DNA of 10,850 nt from Treponema sp. UBA1798 (GTDB lineage Bacteria; Spirochaetota; Spirochaetia; Treponematales; Treponemataceae): the NCBI GenBank assembly GCA_002319875.1, contig DCFS01000309.1:817-11666 (forward strand), in the 5' to 3' direction. The notes under the pieces were generated by a model that made no database searches, was not told where the DNA came from, and saw nothing but the letters and a program-made list of their open reading frames with translations. The translations under genes and the position numbers were made by a program. This document shows positions 1-7,193 of this stretch, in pieces; the first letter of the stretch is position 1; each line of letters starts with the position of its first letter.

Positions 1-644
1 TCTATCATGGACTGCTGCAGTATTGATGTCCCGTTTACCGTATAGACAATCCTGTATTTCAGTGGTGATTTCCGTATCGTATCCAGGAAACCTCTGGTGC
101 GCAGATCTGTTGAATTAATGCCTCTGTCATAAAGAATAACGATCTTTGCAGTATGCCGTTTTTCTATGAGATCTCTCCCGATCAGGACGCCGGCACCATA
201 ATTATCCGAAAGAATAACACTTGCGGCCAGTTCATCATGGTAAACATCAGTATCAACAACGATAAACGGTACGGATCTATCATGGCATTTCTGCAATGCC
301 GGAGTAATGCTTTTCCAGTCAACAGGATTAATAAAAATCAGATCCACTCCCATCGCCAGCATATCCATAATCTGATTATTCTGCTTCTGCTGGTTTTGCG
401 CCGGATCGCGCGTTATAAGCTGATCGCCATTCGATTCAACAATGTCCTCTATCGCCGTATTCAGTATTTCAAAATACTGGTTATCCATGGTCATATAGGT
501 AGCACCGAATTTCCGCGGCAGATGATTCTTTCTGACGGGATACTGAAGAACAAAAACAAACAGGCCTGTCGCACAAGATCCAACTGTAATGAACATCAGT
601 AAATACAACAACAGCTGTTTGTTTTTTCTCCAGTCAGCTTTCAT
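1..644 (-). CDS. Membrane-anchored periplasmic sugar-binding-type protein (partial, 3' end beyond window)
   Basis: This reading frame is open from an ATG at 644 to the left edge: 214 codons with no stop. Residues 1-10 are basic (MKADWRKNKQ). Residues 11-33 form a hydrophobic segment that looks like an uncleaved anchor. A Cys at 24 (VGSC) is a poor lipobox because hydrophobic residues follow it. From about residue 47 the protein resembles the first lobe of RbsB-like binding proteins (Peripla_BP_4 type): GATYMTMDNQYFEIL, then MDMLAMGVDLIFINPVD at 93-109, then VPFIVVDTDV and SDNYGAGVLIGRDL at 146-159. The family usually has about 300 residues, so roughly a third is missing. An in-frame stop lies just upstream and no other start codon intervenes, which fixes the start. 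A fixed anchor instead of a cleaved signal suggests a sugar sensor, like XylFII-type proteins that work with a histidine kinase, but it could be a plain transport protein. The ligand is unknown. Confidence 0.8.
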   Translation of the reverse strand, partial: MKADWRKNKQLLLYLLMFITVGSCATGLFVFVLQYPVRKNHLPRKFGATYMTMDNQYFEILNTAIEDIVESNGDQLITRDPAQNQQKQNNQIMDMLAMGVDLIFINPVDWKSITPALQKCHDRSVPFIVVDTDVYHDELAASVILSDNYGAGVLIGRDLIEKRHTAKIVILYDRGINSTDLRTRGFLDTIRKSPLKYRIVYTVNGTSILQQSMI

Positions 645-671
645 GATATATGTTTTTCCCTGCCGCGCATA

Positions 672-699
672 AGTATATCATGAAAAAATGAAAAAGCAA
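672..699 (-). promoter_or_regulatory. Candidate sigma-70-type promoter of the partial binding-protein gene
   Basis: Read on the minus strand there is TTGCTT (699-694), a 16-bp spacer, then TATACT (677-672). Transcription would start near 665, about 20 nt before the ATG at 644. A GGGA purine run lies between. This rests on motif match only. Confidence 0.4.
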
Positions 700-858
700 A
701 AATAAACAGGGTCTGCGCAACGACGGTATACCATTATCATGGGAAAAATCCGCTTTCAGTCAGTAATTTTATTCGATCGGCAGAAAAGCGATTTTCTATT
801 CCATCTTTTATTTATAAAGTAAAACAATTATACTGAAGTCAGAGGTAACTTTTCTATT

Positions 859-2988
859 ATGAAAAAAAATTTCAAAATTTTAGTGATGCTGATACTCTCT
901 GCCACCGTATTGGCAGGGTGTACGGAAAAAAGGTATAAGGAAGGTACGTATTCTTCAACAGGAAAAGGCTTTGGCGGTAACATCACCGTAACAATGCAAT
1001 TCAGTAAAACTGCAATTACCGATGTAAAAATAACCGGTGAAAAAGAAACGCCCGCAATGGGCGGACGGGCTGTCAGTGAGCTGCCTGCAAAAATACTGAA
1101 AGCCCAGTCTTCTGAAGTGGATGGTATTTCCGGTGCTACGATATCCAGCACTGCAATAAAAACGGCAGCTGCAGCATGTATTACACAAGCTTCCGGAAAA
1201 TCAGGTAAAGCAGAAAAACTGCATGGTTATAAACCCGGTACGTATGAAAGTACGGTACGCGGACATAATGCAGCTATTACAGTCGCAACGACGTTCAGCA
1301 AGTCGGCTATCACCGGCATTGTCGTCAAGGACCAGCATGAAACAAAGCGGGTCGGAGAAGTCGCGCTTGCTGAAATGCCGAAAAAAATCCTCGCAGCCCA
1401 GAGTCTCGGAGTGGACAGTGTTTCCGGAGCAACTGTCACTTCGCTGGCAATAAAAAATGCAGTTGCCGATTGTGCACGGCAGGCAGGCGAAAATTCAGAA
1501 GCACTCTATAACGTTCCGGTTGCCCGGCAGAAAAAGGCTGACGAAACATATACCTACGACGTCGTCGTTGTGGGAGGCGGACTTGCCGGCATGACAGCAG
1601 CATCAAAGGCCCACGAGCAGGGTGTAAAAGTCGCTTTGATAGAAAAACTCGGACTCCTCGGGGGCAGTTCCGTCAATACCAGCGGAGTCTGGCAGGGAAA
1701 CCCGGACAATGACGACAAGGAGAAAGAAGCCTGGATTCAGTCATGGCTTAATTCCCAGAAAGAAGTCACGGCAGTCGGATATCCCCGGGAGGACATGATA
1801 CGCGCAACCGCGGATATCAGTTACGACTCAATTGAGTTTCTTCATAAAATCGGACTGGATACAACGATACGGCATGAAGTCGGGCTTGATAAAACAGCAC
1901 TCAGCACGGGCGGTAATAAGCAATCCGGAAGTATTGCTTCAACGACATACGTGATACCAGACGTTCAGGATACAAAACGGGGCTGGAAAATCTGCGAAGT
2001 ACTCAATGACTATCTCGTAAAAGAAGGTGTGGATATTTATCTGAATACTCCGGGTACAAAACTCCTGACCAACAGTGACGGATCTATTGCCGGTGTCGTT
2101 TCGGAAACACAAAGCGGAACGAAGACCTTCAATGCAAAAGCGGTAATTCTTGCAACCGGCGGTTATCATCAGAATCAGAAAATGATGGAAAAATATATGC
2201 CGATATCGGCAGGAAACTATTCGGCAAGTTCCATCGGAAATACCGGAGACGCAATCACAATGGGTAGCGCAATCGGTGCAAAAGTCTATGACAATCAGGT
2301 TGTTTTCGGCGGCTATTTTGTATTTAATCCGAAAGACATATACCGCGGAGGTTATGCCTACAGCGATACGGTTCCGAACAGTCTGTATGTTTCCAAATAC
2401 GGCGACCGCCGTTTCAAGGAAGACGGCCATGCATATTCTTCAACGGCGATGTACAATATTTACGGCGAACCGACTTTCGTCTGGGATATTCTCGACAGTA
2501 AGACTGTTAAGGATATCGCCATACGGACGGATCTATACACGATCGGAGCTGACGAAATCCTCCAAAACAAGGATCACCTTTATGAAGTGTATAAAGCGGA
2601 TACACTACCGGAACTTGCAGAGAAGATCGGTGTTATCCCGACTCTGTTTCTGAAGACCGTAAGCCGCTATAATGAACTGTGTGCACAGGGGAAAGACACC
2701 GACTGGGGAAAAGCGCCAAATCTCCTTGAAAAAATTGATCAGGGTCCGTTCTACGCTATAAAAGGATATTCCTGCGACCGCAGTACCGTGGGCGGAATCG
2801 TCACGAATACCAAAAGTGAAGTAATGGCGGAAAACGGATCGGTTATTCCCGGTCTGTATGCTGCAGGAGATGCTTCCAACAGGGCTTTTTACGGCGGAGC
2901 ATATCTGGGTGCAACAGGACTTACCGTGGCCAGTACGCGCGGATATATGTCCGGACAGAACGCGGCTCTTTATGTGAAATCAAAATAA
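859..2988 (+). CDS. Lipoprotein flavin reductase: two FMN_bind domains plus FAD_binding_2 (fumarate/urocanate-reductase superfamily)
   Basis: This is a 709-residue extracytoplasmic reductase, probably passing electrons to an unsaturated organic acid in anaerobic respiration or redox disposal. The signal peptide ends in a lipobox (VLAGC, Cys21). Two FMN_bind domains follow at about 26-111 and 124-209. Each has the SGAT flavinylation motif (S91-T94 and S189-T192) for covalent FMN on Thr by an ApbE-type transferase. The FAD domain starts near 234 (DVVVVGGGLAG) and ends with IPGLYAAGDAS at 663-673. There is no CxxCH, so FMN replaces the heme domain of Shewanella flavocytochromes. Aligned by eye from memory with Shewanella Fcc3, the substrate residues R402, H504 and R544 fall at Y526, R641 and Y682, so fumarate is an unlikely substrate. 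The acceptor is unknown. AGAGGT at 841-846 is the likely ribosome site, 12 nt before the ATG. A TATACT at 829-834 is a possible -10, with no clear -35. Confidence 0.88.
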   Translation: MKKNFKILVMLILSATVLAGCTEKRYKEGTYSSTGKGFGGNITVTMQFSKTAITDVKITGEKETPAMGGRAVSELPAKILKAQSSEVDGISGATISSTAIKTAAAACITQASGKSGKAEKLHGYKPGTYESTVRGHNAAITVATTFSKSAITGIVVKDQHETKRVGEVALAEMPKKILAAQSLGVDSVSGATVTSLAIKNAVADCARQAGENSEALYNVPVARQKKADETYTYDVVVVGGGLAGMTAASKAHEQGVKVALIEKLGLLGGSSVNTSGVWQGNPDNDDKEKEAWIQSWLNSQKEVTAVGYPREDMIRATADISYDSIEFLHKIGLDTTIRHEVGLDKTALSTGGNKQSGSIASTTYVIPDVQDTKRGWKICEVLNDYLVKEGVDIYLNTPGTKLLTNSDGSIAGVVSETQSGTKTFNAKAVILATGGYHQNQKMMEKYMPISAGNYSASSIGNTGDAITMGSAIGAKVYDNQVVFGGYFVFNPKDIYRGGYAYSDTVPNSLYVSKYGDRRFKEDGHAYSSTAMYNIYGEPTFVWDILDSKTVKDIAIRTDLYTIGADEILQNKDHLYEVYKADTLPELAEKIGVIPTLFLKTVSRYNELCAQGKDTDWGKAPNLLEKIDQGPFYAIKGYSCDRSTVGGIVTNTKSEVMAENGSVIPGLYAAGDASNRAFYGGAYLGATGLTVASTRGYMSGQNAALYVKSK

Positions 2989-2990
2989 CT

Positions 2991-3032
2991 TATCTATTCC
3001 ATCAGCACGGTAAAAGGCTGCCGGAATAGATA
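2991..3032 (+). other. Possible 3'-UTR pseudoknot or alternative hairpin
   Basis: TATCTATTCC (2991-3000), three bases after the reductase stop codon, is the exact reverse complement of GGAATAGATA (3023-3032). The second segment comprises the last two bases of the 5' arm and eight of the eleven loop bases of the terminator hairpin at 3013-3047. In RNA the upstream strand could pair with the loop (8 bp, an H-type pseudoknot). Pairing all 10 bp would instead open the top of the terminator stem. The complementarity is directly visible; a function is inferred. Confidence 0.45.
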
Positions 3033-3047
3033 TTGCCGGCAGCCTTT
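3013..3047. terminator. Hairpin terminator shared by convergent reductase gene and frl operon
   Basis: A perfect 12-bp stem, AAAGGCTGCCGG (3013-3024) with CCGGCAGCCTTT (3036-3047), closes an 11-nt loop. It lies 24 nt after the plus-strand stop and 65 nt after the minus-strand frlD stop. The terminal A and T runs give short U tracts in both directions (CCTTTCTATT on plus, CCTTTTACC on minus). A bidirectional terminator between convergent genes is the natural reading, although both U tracts are short. Confidence 0.75.
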
Positions 3048-3049
3048 CT
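3026..3049 (+). repeat. 24-nt dispersed repeat, copy 1 (loop and 3' arm of terminator)
   Basis: This segment, ATAGATATTG then CCGGCAGCCTTTCT, recurs at 9155-9178 in the same orientation with 23 of 24 bases identical. The only difference is C3036 against G9165. Flanks are unrelated on both sides. Here it forms the loop and descending arm of the shared terminator. Confidence 0.75.
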
Positions 3050-3112
3050 ATTGGAAAAGTTATATTTCAGAAACAAATATTTTTTCGATCGAACCTTCCT
3101 TCATTACAGTTT

Positions 3113-3949
3113 TCATTTAAGCTTTCCGGCTTTTTCAAAATGATGAGGATGGCCGAATCCACCGTGATAGAGGCAAGTCCGTGATGCCTGTTCTGCCGCA
3201 TACAGCAGTGACTTTTCCATCGCCTTCGATTCATGATATGCGGTAAGAAAACCGGCTATGAAGCTGTCACCAGCCCCCATCGTATCAACTACATCGATGG
3301 GAACAGCCTTCTGATGATAAACGCGTAAACCGTCGGAAAATACGGCGCCCTTTGCACCCTGTGTACATCCTACGACTTTACAACCGTTGTCATGGCAAAG
3401 TTGCATAAGCTGCAGGATTTCCTTTTCTGAAAGATCCGAGGCAGAAAAAAAGGCATATTCCAGATATTTACAAACTGAAGCAATATACGGCACGTCCCGG
3501 TGCTCTGAAAAATCAAATGAAATCGGACATACCTCTTTTATACACGCTAACTGGCCTTCCATATGGGAAAAACAGCTCGTATGACATAGTGCAAAATTAT
3601 CCAGATATTTGATATCTTCAGGAACCAGCTGCAGTGAAACGTTTTTCTGTACTGCCTCCGAAGGTCCCGGTACAAAAATCCGGTCTCCGGTTTCGCTGAG
3701 ACGTACGCCGGGAGACCCGCTCACTCCCAGCATGGTTCTGCTTCTCTGCCATTCAATACCTTCCAAGTCCAGACTTCTCTTGATATGAGCACCCTTTTCA
3801 TCACTGGCAAAAATACCAATATAGCCGACACGAGTACAGCCGTTTCGTTTACATTGAACAGCCACATTTACTGCGTTTCCGCCCGGATAGTACACACCCT
3901 GATCATAGTAACAGTCAACGACATTGTCACCTACAGCGACTACATTCAT
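3113..3949 (-). CDS. frlD: PfkB-family fructosamine (fructoselysine-type) 6-kinase, FrlD-like
   Basis: This is predicted to phosphorylate the sugar part of an imported Amadori product at C6 with ATP, giving the substrate of the deglycase. It is 278 residues, close to FrlD length. It matches the FrlD signature as I recall it: VGDNVVDCY at 6-14, PGGNAVNVAV at 22-31, SFDFSEH at 144-150, and the PfkB signature VDTMGAGDSFIAGFL at 221-235 with catalytic base Asp228. The frame can be extended 43 codons upstream, but that stretch overlaps the preceding permease gene and is not kinase-like. ATG 3949 has GGAG eight bases upstream, so it is the start. It is the last gene of the operon, 14 nt after the permease. 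Ribokinase-like sugar kinases are the alternative, but the context with a FrlB-type deglycase argues against that. Confidence 0.87.
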   Translation of the reverse strand: MNVVAVGDNVVDCYYDQGVYYPGGNAVNVAVQCKRNGCTRVGYIGIFASDEKGAHIKRSLDLEGIEWQRSRTMLGVSGSPGVRLSETGDRIFVPGPSEAVQKNVSLQLVPEDIKYLDNFALCHTSCFSHMEGQLACIKEVCPISFDFSEHRDVPYIASVCKYLEYAFFSASDLSEKEILQLMQLCHDNGCKVVGCTQGAKGAVFSDGLRVYHQKAVPIDVVDTMGAGDSFIAGFLTAYHESKAMEKSLLYAAEQASRTCLYHGGFGHPHHFEKAGKLK

Positions 3950-3963
3950 TTTCGTTTCTCCTA

Positions 3964-4797
3964 TTAACCTTTGACAGAACCGGCTGTCATTCCCCGTATA
4001 AACTGTTTCTGTAAGGCGATAAACATAACGACTAGAGGAACTGCAGCGATCACCATTCCTGAAAGCATAACACCCCAATTAGTCGAAAGCGCGTCCCTGA
4101 ATGTCATCAATCCGCTCGGAATGGTTTTATATTTTTCGGAATCTATAAATATGACGGCGAAAAGAAATTCATTCCATGCGTAATAAGCGGTCAGAATAGC
4201 ACACGTAGCAATAATGGGATTTGCCACAGGCATAAATATTTTATAATAGATCTTCAGATCGGAACATCCATCCATACGCGCAGATTCTTCCAGTTCTTTC
4301 GGGATTCCCAGAAAATATGACCGGATCAGCAGTACAGTGATAGGAAGACGGAATGCAATGTATGGAAGAATCAGCGCCCAATAGGTATTCCGGAGGTACA
4401 TCCCGTTTAATAATGAATAGATAGGTATAAGACATACCTGAGGATTCATCATCAAACCGCCCATACAGAGAAGCAAAACTGCCGCTGAAAATTTAAAATA
4501 ATACCTGCTCAAACCATATGCGCATAGTGACGCAAAAAAAATAACTCCGAATATCGTCGTTAGGGTAACCAGCAGGCTGTTCAAAAAGTAGCCGGAAATA
4601 CCTTTTATCCAAGCCTCTACATAATTTGAGAACAGTGGCTTAGACGGCAGCCCCCAGACTTTGTTGTAAATTTCATTATATGATTTTAAGGAAGAAATGA
4701 TCATCCATATAAGGGGGTAAACGACCAGTACTGCACCAATAATCAGAAGGGCCATAATAATGAGCGTACTCATATGAAACCGTTTTTTGTTTTTCAT
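3964..4797 (-). CDS. frlM: ABC sugar-type transporter permease, MalG family (FrlM-like by position)
   Basis: This is an inner-membrane subunit of the importer that probably brings in glycated amino acids. It is 277 residues, typical of MalG-family permeases, with a short basic N terminus and about six membrane segments (clearest at 11-35, 70-95, 105-128, 137-158, 192-212 and 244-262). The EAA loop that docks the ATPase is at about 168-190 (ELEESARMDGCSDLKIYY). The C terminus QKQFIRGMTAGSVKG is characteristic of the family. I chose ATG 4797: it lies four bases after the stop of the upstream permease, and AGGA in the end of that gene sits eight bases before it. Earlier in-frame starts (4812, 4857) would overlap the neighbour and lack good ribosome sites. 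The symbol rests on gene order. Confidence 0.87.
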   Translation of the reverse strand: MKNKKRFHMSTLIIMALLIIGAVLVVYPLIWMIISSLKSYNEIYNKVWGLPSKPLFSNYVEAWIKGISGYFLNSLLVTLTTIFGVIFFASLCAYGLSRYYFKFSAAVLLLCMGGLMMNPQVCLIPIYSLLNGMYLRNTYWALILPYIAFRLPITVLLIRSYFLGIPKELEESARMDGCSDLKIYYKIFMPVANPIIATCAILTAYYAWNEFLFAVIFIDSEKYKTIPSGLMTFRDALSTNWGVMLSGMVIAAVPLVVMFIALQKQFIRGMTAGSVKG

Positions 4798-4801
4798 ACC
4801 G

Positions 4802-5701
4802 CTAGTCCTCATTGCCTGTCCGGAACAGTTTTGCTTGAAAAATTGCCAGAATAACACTAATTATAAAAATAAGGACAGCAACAGTAGAACCATACCCCAT
4901 TCGGTCTTTGATGAATCCCAGCTGGTACATATACAGGGACATGGTAATCGAACTTACACCGGGGCCTCCGCCTTTTGTCAAAATATAGGGTTCATTGAAT
5001 ACCGTCATAGATCCGGAAACGGTGATAATCATAGCAACAAAAAATATCTCCCGCATATGCGGTACAGTAATATTCAAAAATTTTCTGATTTTACCTGCGC
5101 CATCTATTTCAGCTGCCTCATAATATTCCTTTGGTATTTTCTGTATGGATACAATAAAAAGCATCATAATGTACCCGATACTTTGCCATTGGGAAACTGC
5201 TATTGTCGCATAAATCGCAGTACTACCTTTCCCGAGCCATGCTCTCGTCAGTGATTCCAGCCCGATCAACTTGAGAAACGCATTCAGCAGACCATTCCTC
5301 GGACTGTAAATAAAACTGAAAAGGAAACAGATAACAGTAAGAGAAATAACTGTGGGAATAAAATAAATAGTACGGAAAAAAATTGCCGATTTTCTGAAAT
5401 CTGGATCTTCAAGAATACCTGCAAGAATCAGACCGAAAAATACCTGACAAATAACGGATATAATGGCATATTTTATACAGTTAATAACCGCCCTTTTCAT
5501 TGTCGGATCAGAAAAAAGATTCAGATAATTTATAAATCCGATAAATGTTTTTTTCCCCGAAAGCCCTGAATAATCGGTAAAACTGTTAACAAAGTTCTGT
5601 ATCAACGGAAAATAAATAAACGCAACCAGAAAAATAAGGCACGGTAATACGAATCCGTAAGGTGCCAGTCTGTTTCTTTTCATCAGTGTTCTTTTATACA
5701 T
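4802..5701 (-). CDS. frlN: ABC sugar-type transporter permease, MalF family (FrlN-like by position)
   Basis: This is the partner permease of the importer. It is 299 residues with predicted membrane segments near 15-36, 74-97, 107-131, 162-186, 217-237 and 270-290. The EAA loop is at about 193-214 (YYEAAEIDGAGKIRKFLNI), followed by the usual NEPYILTKGGGP segment at 236-247. The frame is open to 5803, but those 34 extra codons contain no recognisable permease sequence and cover the GC-rich hairpin after the binding-protein gene. ATG 5701 has AGGAGAG at good spacing and is the start. No ATPase gene is in the window. B. subtilis frl permeases use the shared ATPase MsmX, so a similar shared ATPase is expected here. 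The frlN symbol rests on synteny. Confidence 0.87.
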   Translation of the reverse strand: MYKRTLMKRNRLAPYGFVLPCLIFLVAFIYFPLIQNFVNSFTDYSGLSGKKTFIGFINYLNLFSDPTMKRAVINCIKYAIISVICQVFFGLILAGILEDPDFRKSAIFFRTIYFIPTVISLTVICFLFSFIYSPRNGLLNAFLKLIGLESLTRAWLGKGSTAIYATIAVSQWQSIGYIMMLFIVSIQKIPKEYYEAAEIDGAGKIRKFLNITVPHMREIFFVAMIITVSGSMTVFNEPYILTKGGGPGVSSITMSLYMYQLGFIKDRMGYGSTVAVLIFIISVILAIFQAKLFRTGNED

Positions 5702-5781
5702 GATATCTCTCCTGTTCTTAGATTTGAACCACACTGATTCTAATAAGAAATAAATGAAACAAACACACTGACAGAAGCAAA

Positions 5782-5804
5782 GGTGGCGGTTTTTCCCCGC
5801 CACC
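5782..5804 (-). promoter_or_regulatory. Intercistronic GC-rich hairpin after the binding-protein gene
   Basis: A perfect 8-bp stem, GGTGGCGG (5782-5789) with CCGCCACC (5797-5804) and a 7-base loop, lies 13 nt after the stop of the binding-protein gene. In the minus-strand transcript it is followed by TTTGCTTCTG, a poor U tract. It is therefore more likely a partial terminator or a 3'-end stabiliser than a full stop. Such elements commonly raise binding-protein mRNA over permease mRNA in ABC operons. Confidence 0.65.
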
Positions 5805-5817
5805 CCGTCCCAATCAG

Positions 5818-7110
5818 TTATTTATTCACATATTTGTTTCGCAAACCGTCTGCCGTTTTCTGAACCTCAGCTACAACCTGATCGATCGTTTTATCTCCGG
5901 AAATGATTGCTTGTCCACCACGCATAAATGCATCACCAACTGAAAGATCAACAGCATTATCAAACCATGGAATCATATATGAAGTCTGTTCTATCAGTTT
6001 TGCGGCAGCAATCGTATGTACACTTGCATTGGATGAATCCACAGTTCCCTTATAAGGGCTAATTTCACCGGTATCTCTGGTAAACGCTTTCATACTTTCA
6101 TCATTGACCAGAAACTTAAAAAATTCGATCGCTTCCCTGGATGCGTTCTTTGAAAGCATCCAGCCTTCCGGTGCTCCCATTAGAATACCGGACCGGCCTT
6201 TTCCGTCGGGCATAACCGGGAATCCAAACGTACCGTAATCAGGAGCATTTGCATTGTCAAGCAGCTTGAATTCAGCAGTTTCAAGGAACATGACGGGAAC
6301 CTCGCCGGAAGAAAACATGCTCCGGGCCTCTTCGTGTCCGATGGATACGCATTGATCTCCCATATATCCGGCAAGCTGTTTGAAATATTCAAATCCCTTC
6401 TTATAACCAGGATCGGTAAAGGTTCCAGTCTTCGGATCATAGTCTTTAAGCGATTTTTCTTCCGGAACAAGACTGTAGAAAATCGGTCCCAGATAGTGAG
6501 AAACAGTCCATGGATCAGAGAAACCTTCAAAGATCGGCATTTTGTATCCATTCTTTTTCAGAACATCCAGAATATGAATCAATTCATCGTAGGTTTTGGG
6601 TGGAGTCAGCCCGTACTTTTCAAACGCCGCCTTGTTATAGACAAAAACTTTTGCATCCATCATCATAGGCATAGCGTAGAGTTTTCCATTAAATGTAAAA
6701 CCTTTCAGCTGTGACGGCAAGACTCTGGATGACCAGGCTTTATCCTTTTCGATCAGATCGTTAATCTGCCTTATTTGCCCTGATTCTACAAGATTCCGTG
6801 CAAATGAATCAGACCATGAACAGAACACATCAGGTAAATCGCCGGACGTGACTTCCGCCCGTATTTTTTCCTTATAGGAATCATTCAGGACATAATCCAT
6901 TTGAATTTTTATACCAGGATGGCCTGCTTCATACGATGCAACAAGTTTTTTGAAATATGTGAATTTAGGGTCATTCGGCCAGCGGTGAAAAAATTTGATA
7001 ACTGTCGTTGAACTGGCAGAAGAATTTTTTTCAGATTCCTTCTGCCCATTTGCAAACAGGCAGACAGTACATAATGTAAGGAACACAAACAACGTAATTG
7101 ATTTTTTCAT
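5818..7110 (-). CDS. frlO: ABC transporter solute-binding protein, family 1 (FrlO-like by position)
   Basis: This is a periplasmic binding protein that captures the substrate for the two permeases encoded next. It is 430 residues, normal for MalE/UgpB-type (SBP_bac_1) proteins. The signal peptide covers about 1-20, with likely cleavage after Ala20 (LFA/NGQKE). Cys14 and Cys17 do not fit a lipobox, so it appears soluble. After a Ser-rich linker, VIKFFHRWPNDPKFTYFKKL at about 37-56 is the typical first strand and helix. GDLPDVFCSWSD (family form GxxPDVxxxx) and GKLYAMPMMMDAKVFVYNK in the hinge follow. AGGAGAG just upstream supports ATG 7110. The gene is third-largest in the cluster and lies between the deglycase and permease genes, as in B. 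subtilis frlBONMD. Glycated amino acid or glycated peptide is inferred from context; the sequence alone shows only a sugar/oligosaccharide-type binder. Confidence 0.87.
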   Translation of the reverse strand: MKKSITLFVFLTLCTVCLFANGQKESEKNSSASSTTVIKFFHRWPNDPKFTYFKKLVASYEAGHPGIKIQMDYVLNDSYKEKIRAEVTSGDLPDVFCSWSDSFARNLVESGQIRQINDLIEKDKAWSSRVLPSQLKGFTFNGKLYAMPMMMDAKVFVYNKAAFEKYGLTPPKTYDELIHILDVLKKNGYKMPIFEGFSDPWTVSHYLGPIFYSLVPEEKSLKDYDPKTGTFTDPGYKKGFEYFKQLAGYMGDQCVSIGHEEARSMFSSGEVPVMFLETAEFKLLDNANAPDYGTFGFPVMPDGKGRSGILMGAPEGWMLSKNASREAIEFFKFLVNDESMKAFTRDTGEISPYKGTVDSSNASVHTIAAAKLIEQTSYMIPWFDNAVDLSVGDAFMRGGQAIISGDKTIDQVVAEVQKTADGLRNKYVNK

Positions 7111-7161
7111 TTTTTCTCTCCTGAAAAATAAAAGATTCTATGTCGCGTAAAGGCTCCTCCG

Positions 7162-7183
7162 GCAGAAACTGATAACGTTCTGC
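7162..7183 (-). promoter_or_regulatory. Small hairpin between frlB-like and binding-protein genes
   Basis: GCAGAA (7162-7167) and TTCTGC (7178-7183) pair with a 10-base loop, ten bases after the deglycase stop. No U tract follows, so it is not an intrinsic terminator. It could be an mRNA processing or stabilising element within the 83-nt gap. Six base pairs could also be chance. Confidence 0.3.
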
Positions 7184-7193
7184 TGAAAAAAAA

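Noticed and set aside
153..602. Open plus-strand frame of 149 codons
   Set aside because: It is the antisense shadow of the minus-strand binding-protein gene that reads through to the window edge. Its product has no recognisable domain and no ribosome site.
859..2988. Heme-containing flavocytochrome c
   Set aside because: There is no CxxCH motif; the N-terminal domains are FMN_bind, not cytochrome.
3084..3093. TTCGATCGAA palindrome between the terminator and frlD
   Set aside because: It is a 10-bp palindrome in an AT-rich spacer with no promoter or U tract in a useful position. Chance is adequate.
3950..4078. 43-codon N-terminal extension of the kinase
   Set aside because: It overlaps the preceding permease gene, has no kinase-like sequence, and ATG 3949 has a well-placed GGAG.
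5702..5803. 34-codon N-terminal extension of the first permease
   Set aside because: It would translate the GC-rich hairpin and gives a Cys-rich stretch unlike any permease start. ATG 5701 has AGGAGAG upstream.
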